DNA of 31,714 bases from Pseudomonadota bacterium (lineage in GTDB: Bacteria; Desulfobacterota; Anaeroferrophillalia; Anaeroferrophillales; Tharpellaceae). Shown piece after piece: positions 1 through 7,419 of the stretch (position 1 is the first letter of the stretch; every line of letters starts with the position of its first letter). A program made the position numbers and the translations under genes. The notes beneath the pieces were generated by a model. That model did no database searches, was not told the origin of the DNA, and worked only from the letters and a program-made list of their open reading frames with translations. The stretch is taken from assembly GCA_015486505.1 (NCBI GenBank), contig WFRP01000133.1:1-31714 (forward strand), in the 5' to 3' direction.

Positions 1-147
1 AGAAAATAACCTGTAAGGTACTAATGCGGGAACATATCCCGCAACCCAAACAGGGCTTTTCGGCCCGCAAATAAGTACTCTTATCAGAACATTTTCTGAT
101 TATTAAATCTTGTTTTTTGGTGCAGAAAATAACCTGTAAGGTACTAA
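1..147 (-). repeat. Repeat A, copy 1 (reverse orientation, tandem)
   Basis: This is repeat A read on the opposite strand: the end of one unit (1-24) is followed by a complete unit ending at 147. It shows all the parts seen in other copies: hairpin GCGGGA..TCCCGC, hairpin GGGCCGAAAAG-CCC, the arm AAGTACTCTTATCAGAAC, the spacer with AACAAGATTTAATAATCAG, and the arm AATAACCTGTAAGGTACTAA. It lies directly upstream of the octaheme cytochrome gene and is cut by the window edge, so more units may lie to the left. Confidence 0.9.
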
Positions 148-205
148 ATTAATCTGGAGAATTTGCTGAATTTACAGCATAACTTATAATAAGGAGGAGA
201 AGACT

Positions 206-1453
206 ATGAACTGTAAGCGATATATTTTAGGCATCCTGGTAATCCCATTTCTGTTTTTCAGCTTGTTTCTATCGACGGCGGCGGCCAAGCCTTCTCCCTG
301 TGAAGATTGTCATATCAAGTTGAATCCCGGTATCGTCAAAGATTTTAATCGCGGCAAGATGGCCAAAAACCTTACCTGTAAATCCTGCCACGGCAAAGAT
401 CATATGAGTGCTGACGACGTTGACAAGGCCAAACTGCCGACGATTAAAACCTGCAAAAGATGTCACTCCAAACAGGCGAAGCAGTATATGAGCGGCAAAC
501 ATGCCTTAGGCCTCTTACCGATCACGGCTTTCCCGGGTTTTGCCCACCAGCAGCCCCAGGCTTTTATTGCCGGACAGAAGGGTTGCAACGGCTGTCACAA
601 TTTAGGGATTACTGATGAAAAAGTACGGGATTCAACTGCAGCCCGTAAATATTATAAATACGGTATGGACTGTCAGAATTGCCATACCCGGCACGCGTTT
701 TCAAAAGCTGAAGCCCTGCAGCCGGAAGCCTGCAACAGCTGTCATACCGGTTTTGATCACGCCCAGTGGGAGATGTGGTCACATTCCAAGCATGGCGCCG
801 CCTACAACACTGATCGCAAGGCGCATCGGGGGCCCACCTGTCAGGACTGCCATATGGACAAAGGCGATCACCGGGTTATGACTGCGTGGGGCTTTTTAGC
901 TCTCAGACTGCCGGAAAGTGATAAAGAATGGATGGGCTACCGGGTCACGATTCTTCAAGCCCTGGGGGTGCTCGATAAAAACGGCAAACCGACCGCCCGG
1001 CTTAAGGTTGTCAAAGCCGCGAATCTGGCCCGTCTGGACAAGGCGAGTTGGGATCAGGAACGGGATCGTATGGAGAAGATCTGTCAGCAATGCCATTCCG
1101 CCAACTTTGCCAAAGAAAATTTAAAGAATGCTGATTTGATGATTAAGGCGTCAGACAAGATTTTTGCCGAAGCTATTAATGTTGTGGCCGACCTCTATAA
1201 AGATGGCATCATCAAAAAAGATACGAATCAGGCGACTTTTCCCTATCCTGACCTTCTGACCTTTTACGAAGTTAGGACCCCGATTGAAGAGAGCCTTTAT
1301 ACCATGTTTATGGATTATCGCATGAAAACCTATCAGGCGGCATTTCACGGTATGCCGGATTACACCACCTGGTATGGCTATGCCGAAATGAAGAAGACTC
1401 TGGTTGATATGAAGGAGATGGCCGAACAGATGCGGCTGAACCAGAAAAAATAA
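206..1453 (+). CDS. HAO-family octaheme cytochrome c (hydroxylamine oxidoreductase-like)
   Basis: This 415-residue exported multiheme cytochrome has a signal peptide (residues 1-27, cut near AAA-KP) and eight CXXCH heme sites whose cysteine pairs begin at residues 32, 58, 83, 127, 156, 176, 212 and 293. The spacing, the WSHSKHG stretch at 191-197 before heme 7, the long gap before heme 8, and the helical C-terminus with a PDYTTWYGYAEM stretch match the hydroxylamine oxidoreductase superfamily (Pfam Multi-haem_cyto). Family members oxidise hydroxylamine or, in anaerobes, may reduce nitrite or hydroxylamine; which applies cannot be read here. At 415 residues it is shorter than ammonia-oxidiser HAO, nearer the epsilon-HAO/HaoA' type. 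A strong AAGGAGG lies 8 bases before the ATG. No NapC/HaoC-type quinol partner is adjacent; it is a single-gene unit ended by a terminator. Family call confident, reaction direction unknown. Confidence 0.85.
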   Translation: MNCKRYILGILVIPFLFFSLFLSTAAAKPSPCEDCHIKLNPGIVKDFNRGKMAKNLTCKSCHGKDHMSADDVDKAKLPTIKTCKRCHSKQAKQYMSGKHALGLLPITAFPGFAHQQPQAFIAGQKGCNGCHNLGITDEKVRDSTAARKYYKYGMDCQNCHTRHAFSKAEALQPEACNSCHTGFDHAQWEMWSHSKHGAAYNTDRKAHRGPTCQDCHMDKGDHRVMTAWGFLALRLPESDKEWMGYRVTILQALGVLDKNGKPTARLKVVKAANLARLDKASWDQERDRMEKICQQCHSANFAKENLKNADLMIKASDKIFAEAINVVADLYKDGIIKKDTNQATFPYPDLLTFYEVRTPIEESLYTMFMDYRMKTYQAAFHGMPDYTTWYGYAEMKKTLVDMKEMAEQMRLNQKK

Positions 1454-1480
1454 ACGGTTTCATTGCTTAGAGCTCAACCG

Positions 1481-1513
1481 AACAGGCCGCACGATGCGGC
1501 CTGTTTGGTTTTC
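1481..1513 (+). terminator. Rho-independent terminator after the cytochrome gene
   Basis: A perfect 11-bp stem, AACAGGCCGCA (1481-1491) and TGCGGCCTGTT (1495-1505), with a CGA loop, is followed by TGGTTTTCC. It starts 27 bases after the stop codon. The T tract is interrupted by GG, so strength is uncertain. Confidence 0.8.
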
Positions 1514-1620
1514 CCGGCGCTTATTTCCGGCCCTGGGATACCTTCTAAGTAACGTTTTCTAACTAATTGAAATTATTAAAATTTTATCTGTGTCTATCTG
1601 TGGTTCAACCAAAAAATAAA

Positions 1621-1861
1621 GTAACTATTCAGCCGAATCCGGGGTCGGGCGCGGTTTTTCTCCGCTAGGCGTTAAGATTTCTGTTTTTCCTTTAAGCTCG
1701 CTGCGCCCGCCTTGCAAAACTCGCTTACGCTCAAACAGTTGCAATGCTGATGGGCTCGCGCTCGCTTCCGAAAAACAACGAAATCGTTCCCGCAACCGCT
1801 TACGAAAAACCACCCCCGCCCCCTCCAGAAGGTGGGGGGTAAAATTTGGCTGAATAGTTAC
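1621..1861 (-). mobile_element. Element B, intact 241-bp MITE-like copy with 14-bp TIRs
   Basis: The stretch opens with GTAACTATTCAGCC (1621-1634) and closes with its exact reverse complement GGCTGAATAGTTAC (1848-1861). The inside has no credible gene: the one open frame across it is low-complexity. Two 5'-truncated copies in the opposite orientation occur at 12897-13025 and 18820-19031, sharing the segment with TAACGCCTAGCGGAGAAAA and the same terminal GGCTGAATAGTTAC. It fills most of the 497-bp gap between the cytochrome gene and fetB. The flanks (AAAATAAA left, AAAATAGA right) could hold a degenerate target duplication, but this is weak. A short non-autonomous DNA transposon is the simplest reading; no transposase is present. 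Confidence 0.75.
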
Positions 1862-1950
1862 AAAATAGAAACCACAGATGAACGCAGATTAACTAAGATT
1901 TAGTTCCGCTCACGTTTCTTGTATATATGTGGCCGCTATAGCGGTCCGGG

Positions 1951-2056
1951 ATGCAAATAAGTACCTTCAAGAAATGTTCTGTAAGGTACTTATTTGCGAC
2001 CATCGGATTGCCCCCGGGTACGGGCCGAAAAGGCTCGATTGGGTTGCGGGATCAGT
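1951..2056 (+). repeat. Repeat A, copy 2 (shortened; covers the 5' end of fetB)
   Basis: The first hairpin is collapsed to a perfect 15-bp inverted repeat, GCAAATAAGTACCTT (1953-1967) against AAGGTACTTATTTGC (1983-1997), with a 15-base loop. It is followed by one 25-bp type-2 module (CCATCGGATTGCCCCCGGG) and the GGGCCGAAAAGGC and GGGTTGCGGGATC segments. The copy stops inside the last hairpin. It supplies the first ~36 codons of the open frame of the fetB-like gene. Confidence 0.85.
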
Positions 2057-2823
2057 TTCGGTTTGAATCAACCTTCGAAATAACAATTACAGGCAAGACC
2101 ATCCAAACTATACCGTTTTCCAATTTAGCCCTAGCTTTCATTCCGGTTTTTGTTGTTATTGCTATCATCTGGAAATGGAATACCGGTTACAAAAGCTCTC
2201 TGCACGCGATCTCGCGTATGCTGACCCAGCTTTTGCTGATCGGTTATTTCCTGGTCTACATATTCAAAACCGACAGCGCCCTGATTATTGTTGCCGTACT
2301 TACAGTCATGCTTTTTTCATCAAGCTGGATTGCTTTACGCACCTTAAAAATGCCGCGCAAGACCTTGTATTTTAAATCCCTCGGCGCAATTGCCCTGGCG
2401 GGGATTTTGATTCTCTCCCTGGTAACCCAGGGCGTCCTCAATCTTGCCCCCTGGTATCTGCCGAGTTATGTAATCCCGCTGGCGGGGATGATTTTTGCCA
2501 ATGCCATGAACAGCGTCAGCCTCGCCGGGGAACGCCTGGAGGCTGAAACCAGTCGCGGAATCCCCTACCTGAAGGCCCGGGTGATTGCCCTTAAAGCCGC
2601 ACTCATACCGATAACCAATACATTGTTTGCGGTCGGCCTAGTGTCGCTGCCGGGAATGATGACCGGCCAGATTCTATCGGGCGTTTCACCATTAATTGCC
2701 GTGCGCTATCAGATTATGGTAATGTGTATGGTTTTCGGGGCGGCAGGAATCGCGGCCGCCCTCTTTCTGGTTCTGGTCAAACCCGACTTTACAAATGAGA
2801 ATAAACTGTCGGCAACTGATTAA
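1951..2823 (+). CDS. fetB: FetB/YbbM (UPF0014) family membrane permease, N-terminus repeat-derived
   Basis: A polytopic membrane protein with about seven hydrophobic segments. The UPF0014/FetB hallmarks are clear: PLAGMIFANAMNSVSLAGER and the LPGMMTGQILSGVSPLIAVRYQ block. In E. coli FetA (ATPase) and FetB (permease) form an ABC exporter linked to iron homeostasis. No FetA-type ATPase is adjacent. The only in-frame ATG before the first membrane segment is at 1951, inside repeat A, so about 36 residues would be repeat-coded; family members are nearer 260 residues than 290. The in-frame TTG codons at 2008 and 2044 are alternatives; none has a convincing ribosome-binding site. The repeat may have replaced the native start, so expression is doubtful. 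It is followed after 27 bases by the pseudouridine synthase gene. Confidence 0.75.
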   Translation: MQISTFKKCSVRYLFATIGLPPGTGRKGSIGLRDQFRFESTFEITITGKTIQTIPFSNLALAFIPVFVVIAIIWKWNTGYKSSLHAISRMLTQLLLIGYFLVYIFKTDSALIIVAVLTVMLFSSSWIALRTLKMPRKTLYFKSLGAIALAGILILSLVTQGVLNLAPWYLPSYVIPLAGMIFANAMNSVSLAGERLEAETSRGIPYLKARVIALKAALIPITNTLFAVGLVSLPGMMTGQILSGVSPLIAVRYQIMVMCMVFGAAGIAAALFLVLVKPDFTNENKLSATD

Positions 2824-2850
2824 ATCGCAAATTTACCCCTCCCCGGAAAA

Positions 2851-3837
2851 ATGATGTCCAGAAAAACTATTTTGACGGTCAATACCCCGGTCCCCCGGCT
2901 TGACCGCTTCCTCCACCAGCAATACCCGGCGCTTTCAACCAGGCGCTGGAAGCAGGCATTAACCGACGGCAGGATTTTTGTCGATGAACGCCGCGCTAAA
3001 AAAGGCAGTTCCTTACGCCCGGGCCAGACTATATCTTTTGCGCCCGAACTGATCGAAGAATTGACGATCAAGCTCCGGCCGGCAGCGCTGCCTGAGTTGG
3101 AGATACTTTATCAGGATGACCGACTGCTGGCCCTGAACAAACCGGCAGAGTGCCACACCCATCCTCTATCCGACGCCGAAACCGAAACTTTAGCCAATCA
3201 TCTGCTTGCAAAGTTCCCCGAACTTGCCGGGGTCGGTGAATTCGGGCCGCTGCAGCCCGGCTTGCTCAACCGCCTTGATTACTTAACTTCCGGTATTGTT
3301 CTGGCAGCCCGCTGTAATCCTACCTGGCAAAAACTGCGGCAGCAGTTTATCCAACATAGAATCCGCAAAGAATATCTGGCTGAGGTTTCCGGCATTCTCG
3401 AAAGCAAACTGGTTATTGAAAATGATTTAACCCACGATCTTAAGGACCGGCGGCGTATGCTGGCAACCCCGCCGGCACAGCCCTGCCGCGGCACCTATCC
3501 GGCTAAAACCGAAATTTTCCCTCTGAATATTTCATCCGCCAAAAACCGCAGCCGGGTGCGGCTGATTATGTACAGCGGCGTTATGCACCAGTTACGCGTC
3601 CACCTGGCCGCGTGCGGGCACCCGATAATCGGCGACCCCCTCTACGGCGGCTCGGAGGCCTTGCAAAATCATCAACCTGAAAATCATCAACCTGAAAATC
3701 ATCAACCTGAAAATCATCAACCTGAAAGTAATGACCTGGCCGCAGCCGATCATCTGCGTCTCCATTGCGCAAAAATGACTCTGGCTGACGGCCTTGTCAT
3801 TGAAGCGCCGCTGCCGGAATGGGCCTGCACAAAATGA
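2851..3837 (+). CDS. RluA-family RNA pseudouridine synthase
   Basis: This 328-residue protein has an N-terminal S4-like RNA-binding domain (about 15-62) and an RluA-type catalytic domain (about 80-320). The catalytic motif reads NRLDYLTSGIVLAAR at 140-154 instead of the usual HRLDxxTSG; the catalytic aspartate D143 is kept while the histidine is asparagine. MHQLRVHLAACGHPIIGDPL, the conserved RluA C-terminal motif, is present near residue 250. These enzymes isomerise uridine in rRNA or tRNA; the target here is unknown. A run of four NHQPE pentapeptides sits just after the GDPLYGG segment. The start ATG ATG gives two options one codon apart, with only a weak upstream GGAAAA. The stop overlaps the methyltransferase start as ATGA, suggesting translational coupling. 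Confidence 0.88.
   Translation: MMSRKTILTVNTPVPRLDRFLHQQYPALSTRRWKQALTDGRIFVDERRAKKGSSLRPGQTISFAPELIEELTIKLRPAALPELEILYQDDRLLALNKPAECHTHPLSDAETETLANHLLAKFPELAGVGEFGPLQPGLLNRLDYLTSGIVLAARCNPTWQKLRQQFIQHRIRKEYLAEVSGILESKLVIENDLTHDLKDRRRMLATPPAQPCRGTYPAKTEIFPLNISSAKNRSRVRLIMYSGVMHQLRVHLAACGHPIIGDPLYGGSEALQNHQPENHQPENHQPENHQPESNDLAAADHLRLHCAKMTLADGLVIEAPLPEWACTK
3667..3726 (+). repeat. 15-bp minisatellite, four perfect units, in frame
   Basis: Four identical tandem copies of AATCATCAACCTGAA encode NHQPE repeats inside the pseudouridine synthase. The unit length is a multiple of three, so gain or loss of units keeps the frame. It lies in a surface-loop position after the GDPLYGG motif. Confidence 0.97.
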
Positions 3838-4787
3838 CGAAAAAAGCGCCGCGGAACCGGACTCTCACCCTTAATGAAAATGAAAAAGCATCACTTTTAC
3901 AAAATGTCCTCACCCTGAACTCCCCTTGTACGCCACTGACAATTAAGGATCGAATAATCAACCAGGATATTTTCGCCTGCCTTGATTTGCTGCCGCCGGC
4001 CTTCATCGACCTGCTGATCATTGACCCGCCGTATAACCTGAACAAACAGTTTGCCGGCCACAAATTTACCCGCAAATCCGAACTCGAATATCGGGACTGG
4101 CTCTATTTGTGGCTGCCGCGACTGCAAAGATGCCTGAAAACCACGGCATCGCTATATGTCTGCTGTGACTGGCAGTCATCAACGGCAATGCAAAGCGTTC
4201 TTGCCGAACATTTCATTATCAGAAACCGGATTACCTGGGAGCGGGAAAAGGGCCGCGGGGCCAAAAACAACTGGAAGAACTGCTCCGAAGATATCTGGTT
4301 CTGCACCAGGGCGAACGACTACTATTTTGCCGTCGATGCGGTAAAACTCAAACGTAAGGTTGTCGCCCCCTATCGCAATCCGACAGGCGCCCCCAAAGAC
4401 TGGCAGGAAACCGCCACCGGCAATTACCGGCTGACTTTCCCCTCAAACCTGTGGACGGATATCTCCATACCTTTCTGGTCAATGCCGGAAAACACCGAGC
4501 ATCCGACCCAGAAACCGGAAAAATTGCTGGCCAAATTAATCCTGGCAAGCTCCAAACCCGGTGATTTCGTTTTCGATCCCTTTCTGGGATCGGGTACAAC
4601 TGCGGTGGTTGCCAAAAAACTGGGCCGTCATTTCTCCGGCATTGAAATTGAGCCGGATTACTGTGCGCTCACGCTTAAACGCTTAAATCAGGCCGACACC
4701 AACAAAGATATCCAAGGTTATCACGACAACTGCTTCTGGGAGCGCAACAGCTTAATAGAGCAGAAAAAACGCCGCAAATACCCATAA
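3834..4787 (+). CDS. Orphan DNA methyltransferase (beta-type, probably N6-adenine)
   Basis: A 317-residue SAM-dependent DNA methyltransferase. Motif IV DPPYNL is at 64-69 and the SAM-binding motif I FDPFLGSGTT is near the C-terminus (about 247-256), the IV-before-I order of beta-class enzymes such as HinfI and CcrM methylases. DPPY favours adenine-N6 methylation over N4-cytosine. HPTQKPEKLLAKLI, typical of this family, precedes motif I. Start chosen at 3834, where ATG overlaps the upstream TGA (ATGA); an ATG at 3819 is also in frame. No restriction endonuclease or specificity subunit is nearby, so it is probably solitary, with regulatory or remnant status. The last codons and the stop lie inside repeat motif C (4777-4802), so its C-terminus may be altered. 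Recognition sequence unknown. Confidence 0.88.
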   Translation: MTKKAPRNRTLTLNENEKASLLQNVLTLNSPCTPLTIKDRIINQDIFACLDLLPPAFIDLLIIDPPYNLNKQFAGHKFTRKSELEYRDWLYLWLPRLQRCLKTTASLYVCCDWQSSTAMQSVLAEHFIIRNRITWEREKGRGAKNNWKNCSEDIWFCTRANDYYFAVDAVKLKRKVVAPYRNPTGAPKDWQETATGNYRLTFPSNLWTDISIPFWSMPENTEHPTQKPEKLLAKLILASSKPGDFVFDPFLGSGTTAVVAKKLGRHFSGIEIEPDYCALTLKRLNQADTNKDIQGYHDNCFWERNSLIEQKKRRKYP

Positions 4788-4802
4788 GTCAAGCCTGACC
4801 CC
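4777..4802 (+). repeat. Repeat motif C, copy 1 (overlaps the methyltransferase stop)
   Basis: The core AATACCCATAAGTCAAGCCT followed by GACCCC recurs at 13063-13088, and partly at 24258-24278. Here it provides the methyltransferase's last two codons and TAA stop. The 151-bp gap that follows, to 4938, contains nothing else recognisable. Confidence 0.9.
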
Positions 4803-4938
4803 AGGCCCCAGCGGATTAAATTAACTTTTACGGAACTTCACCGCTGGAATAATGCACAGTAAAATTGGCGGTATTTCGTTAAATAGAGAGAAGTTCAACA
4901 GCATCTTTTCATTTTCTCATTTCTCCTTTTAATCCAAG

Positions 4939-5895
4939 TTAATACGAAAACCCGAAAAAATCATAGGCGAGGGCGGCGGTGGAGCGGTTGCCGTTGGCAA
5001 GGTAGGGGGCTGGCAGATCAAACTGATTAAAATCGGTGACATTGGCTGGCAGGGTTGCTTTAATTGAAAAAGGTGAAAATCCGTGAATCTCAAGAATTAT
5101 AAAGTCATTGAACACAGGCAGGCCGGATTTCAAGTATCCGCTCAGAGCTATCTGATCACCGCTGTCGCTTTTTAATACCAACAGGGCTTCAATCGCAACG
5201 GCTTCCGGCTTGGAATCAGGCCATAAAGCGGGATTTTTCCGCATCTCGGCCCGCAGCAGAGCCCGGCTCTCCAACAACACTCGCAGTTGACGCTGATAGA
5301 TGAGCAGATCGATACTTCCAGGGTCAATCTCAGGCGCGGCGGCATCCTGATAAGCCTTGCGGCTGAAATGAGATTTCAGAACCAGCAGCCAGGACTTCTG
5401 CTTTTGCGTTTGCTTTAGGGCCGGAGCTTTCAGCGCCGCAGCCGCTGCCGCCGGGATATTCCGGGAAACAATAAACTCGAACTTCCGCAGTCGGCTGGCG
5501 GTTAACCGGGTCCGCATCCACGCTCCCAGGCCGTCAAAAAAATTCTTCTGATAATCAGTCAGATTATCGCTGAAAATTTTAATCTCCGGCTTTATTTTCT
5601 CCGGCGGCACAATTTTAACCAGAGAATTGAAGATCCAGCCCCGCCGGCCGCTATCAGTTTCGATGTAAAGCCAGCCGAAGCGCTCTTTGAATATTTTAAT
5701 CCGCTCCCGACGCCGTAAAGTAAAAATCTTAGGACTGTTTTTATCCGGATTTTTGCGAACGTTGGCCAGGACAACCCGGACAACCCCCCACTCGTTCCCG
5801 CCTGCGGCAGCCCGGCTTAAAGCAACGCGACTGCCAAGCAGTCCCGAACCGAGCAGGAAAATCAGTAAAATTTTGTTAAAAAACCGCACCCGCAA
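4939..5895 (-). CDS. Exported SH3-domain protein of unknown function
   Basis: 318 residues, starting with a signal peptide (MRVRFFNKILLIFLLGSGLL, cut near residue 30). Residues about 36-95 form a bacterial SH3 (SH3b) domain: WGVVRVVLANVRKNP, then the RERIKIFKERFGWLYIET and GWIFNSLVKI stretches. SH3b domains of this kind usually bind peptidoglycan or act as periplasmic adaptors. The remaining ~220 residues (alanine-rich stretch near 148-158, then an alpha/beta-looking region) match nothing I recognise. It starts 13 bases after the selA stop, so it is probably the last gene of a selA operon, but no functional link to selenium is evident. Confidence 0.7.
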   Translation of the reverse strand: MRVRFFNKILLIFLLGSGLLGSRVALSRAAAGGNEWGVVRVVLANVRKNPDKNSPKIFTLRRRERIKIFKERFGWLYIETDSGRRGWIFNSLVKIVPPEKIKPEIKIFSDNLTDYQKNFFDGLGAWMRTRLTASRLRKFEFIVSRNIPAAAAAALKAPALKQTQKQKSWLLVLKSHFSRKAYQDAAAPEIDPGSIDLLIYQRQLRVLLESRALLRAEMRKNPALWPDSKPEAVAIEALLVLKSDSGDQIALSGYLKSGLPVFNDFIILEIHGFSPFSIKATLPANVTDFNQFDLPAPYLANGNRSTAALAYDFFGFSY

Positions 5896-5908
5896 AAACT
5901 CCTTCAGG

Positions 5909-7366
5909 TTATTTTAGAGAGAGAGAAAGCAATTCCTGACAGGCACGGCCGATTTCGGCATATTCCTCCGGAAAGATCGTCCGCGGATCAAAAACCAGCC
6001 AGTCATCGACAATCCGGACAACCACCGGCAGAGAGCGCGTCCGCAGATACACTTCCAGCCGGGTCGCGCTCTGTCCCGGAACCCGCAGAAAAAGAGCAAA
6101 GGTATCAAGTTCGACCATCGGCAGGGCCCCGCCGCCGGCCCGGGAAACCGCGGCCGCGACTTTCATCTCCAATTTTGCCGCTTTTAAACCGCAGGAACTC
6201 TTAATTACCCGCCGTAACCTTTGCGCCTGTTTTTTCAAAGCAGCGGTTCCGGCCGTCAACATTCGCAGGGTCGGCACCTGTTCGATCACGGTCGCCGGAT
6301 CAAGATAACATTTGAGCACCGCTTCGAGACCGGCCAGCGTCATTTTATCGATCCGCAAAGCCCGGTTTAAAGGATGTTTTTTCAACTTTTCAAGCAAATC
6401 TTTGCGCCCGACAATAATCCCGGCCTGGGGTCCGCCCAGAAGCTTGTCCCCGCTGAAAGTGGCCAGAGCGACCCCGCTTGCCATAGTTTCGGCAACCGTC
6501 GGCTCGCCCCGCAAACCGAAAGGTTTAAGATCGAGAAGATTACCGCTGCCGAGATCCTCAATCACCGGCAGCTCATATTTTTGTCCCAGCGCCACCAGAT
6601 CCCGCATTTCCGGCCGGCCGGTAAAACCGGTCACCCGATAATTACTGGTATGTACTTTCAGCAACAGTGCGGTTTCCTCATTGATTGCGGCCTCGTAATC
6701 TCCCAAATGGGTCCGGTTAGTGGCTCCGACTTCGCGTAAGACAGCGCCGCCCTGAGTTACGATCTCGGGGATGCGAAAAGCACCGCCGATTTCGACCAAC
6801 TCTCCGCGCGAAACCACAACTTCACGCCCCGCCGCCAGCGCCGACAAGGCCAAAAGAACGGCTCCGGCATTGTTGTTAACCACCATTGCCGCTTCGGTAG
6901 CACACAAACGACAAAGCAGAGCTTCAACATTGACGTAGCGAATACTGCGCGCACCTCTATCTAAATCATATTCGAGGTTGGAGTATCCGGCCGCCACCGC
7001 CGCAATCTGCCGCACCGCCGCTGCCGGGAGTGGTGAACGCCCGAGATTGGTATGAATCACAACCCCGCTGGCATTAATCACTTTTTTCAGGGCCGGGGCC
7101 AGAAAATCAATAAGTTTTTGCTCCAGCCGGGGCCAGAAAACCGCTTCCGCCAGCATCGCTTTCACCGGCCGCTCATTAAGCAGCACCTTCGCTTTTACTT
7201 CCGCCAACAGTTCCCGAATCTGTCCGGCGACCACCGGCCGGGGGAAACGCGGTATCAGGCCCCGCTTTGCGCCCTCTCGCAGAAGCTCATCGACGGCCGG
7301 CAGCTGCGCCAATTCCGACTGCAATTTTTTATTCTTGAGCTCTCCTCCCGATTTTACGGCAACCAT
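5909..7366 (-). CDS. selA: L-seryl-tRNA(Sec) selenium transferase
   Basis: A PLP-dependent enzyme that converts seryl-tRNA(Sec) to selenocysteinyl-tRNA(Sec) using selenophosphate. At 485 residues it fits the family. The N-terminal LQSELAQLPAVDELL segment, NASGVVIHTNLGRSPLP (98-114), the DLGSG stretch with the PLP-contacting D271, and FSGDKLLGGPQAG, whose K308 should form the Schiff base, are all present. Usual partners selB and selC are not in the window; selA sits between a radical SAM gene (53-bp gap) and an SH3 protein (13-bp gap). Its presence implies that the organism makes selenoproteins, but I saw no gene in the window with an obvious in-frame Sec TGA. Confidence 0.95.
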   Translation of the reverse strand: MVAVKSGGELKNKKLQSELAQLPAVDELLREGAKRGLIPRFPRPVVAGQIRELLAEVKAKVLLNERPVKAMLAEAVFWPRLEQKLIDFLAPALKKVINASGVVIHTNLGRSPLPAAAVRQIAAVAAGYSNLEYDLDRGARSIRYVNVEALLCRLCATEAAMVVNNNAGAVLLALSALAAGREVVVSRGELVEIGGAFRIPEIVTQGGAVLREVGATNRTHLGDYEAAINEETALLLKVHTSNYRVTGFTGRPEMRDLVALGQKYELPVIEDLGSGNLLDLKPFGLRGEPTVAETMASGVALATFSGDKLLGGPQAGIIVGRKDLLEKLKKHPLNRALRIDKMTLAGLEAVLKCYLDPATVIEQVPTLRMLTAGTAALKKQAQRLRRVIKSSCGLKAAKLEMKVAAAVSRAGGGALPMVELDTFALFLRVPGQSATRLEVYLRTRSLPVVVRIVDDWLVFDPRTIFPEEYAEIGRACQELLSLSLK

Positions 7367-7419
7367 AATCCCCGACCTTTTCTAATTATTTCAAGGGTCC
7401 CTTCATTTTGCAAGTCCCT

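Noticed and set aside
185..190. TATAAT as the -10 of the cytochrome gene
   Set aside because: It lies immediately before the ribosome-binding site, leaving too short a leader to be transcribed with that site intact.
1625..1813. Minus-strand open frame inside element B
   Set aside because: Low-complexity, not preserved in the other B copies, no start signals.
5909..7366. Search for selenoprotein genes near selA
   Set aside because: No gene in the window is interrupted by an in-frame TGA at a conserved redox position, so no selenoprotein is claimed.
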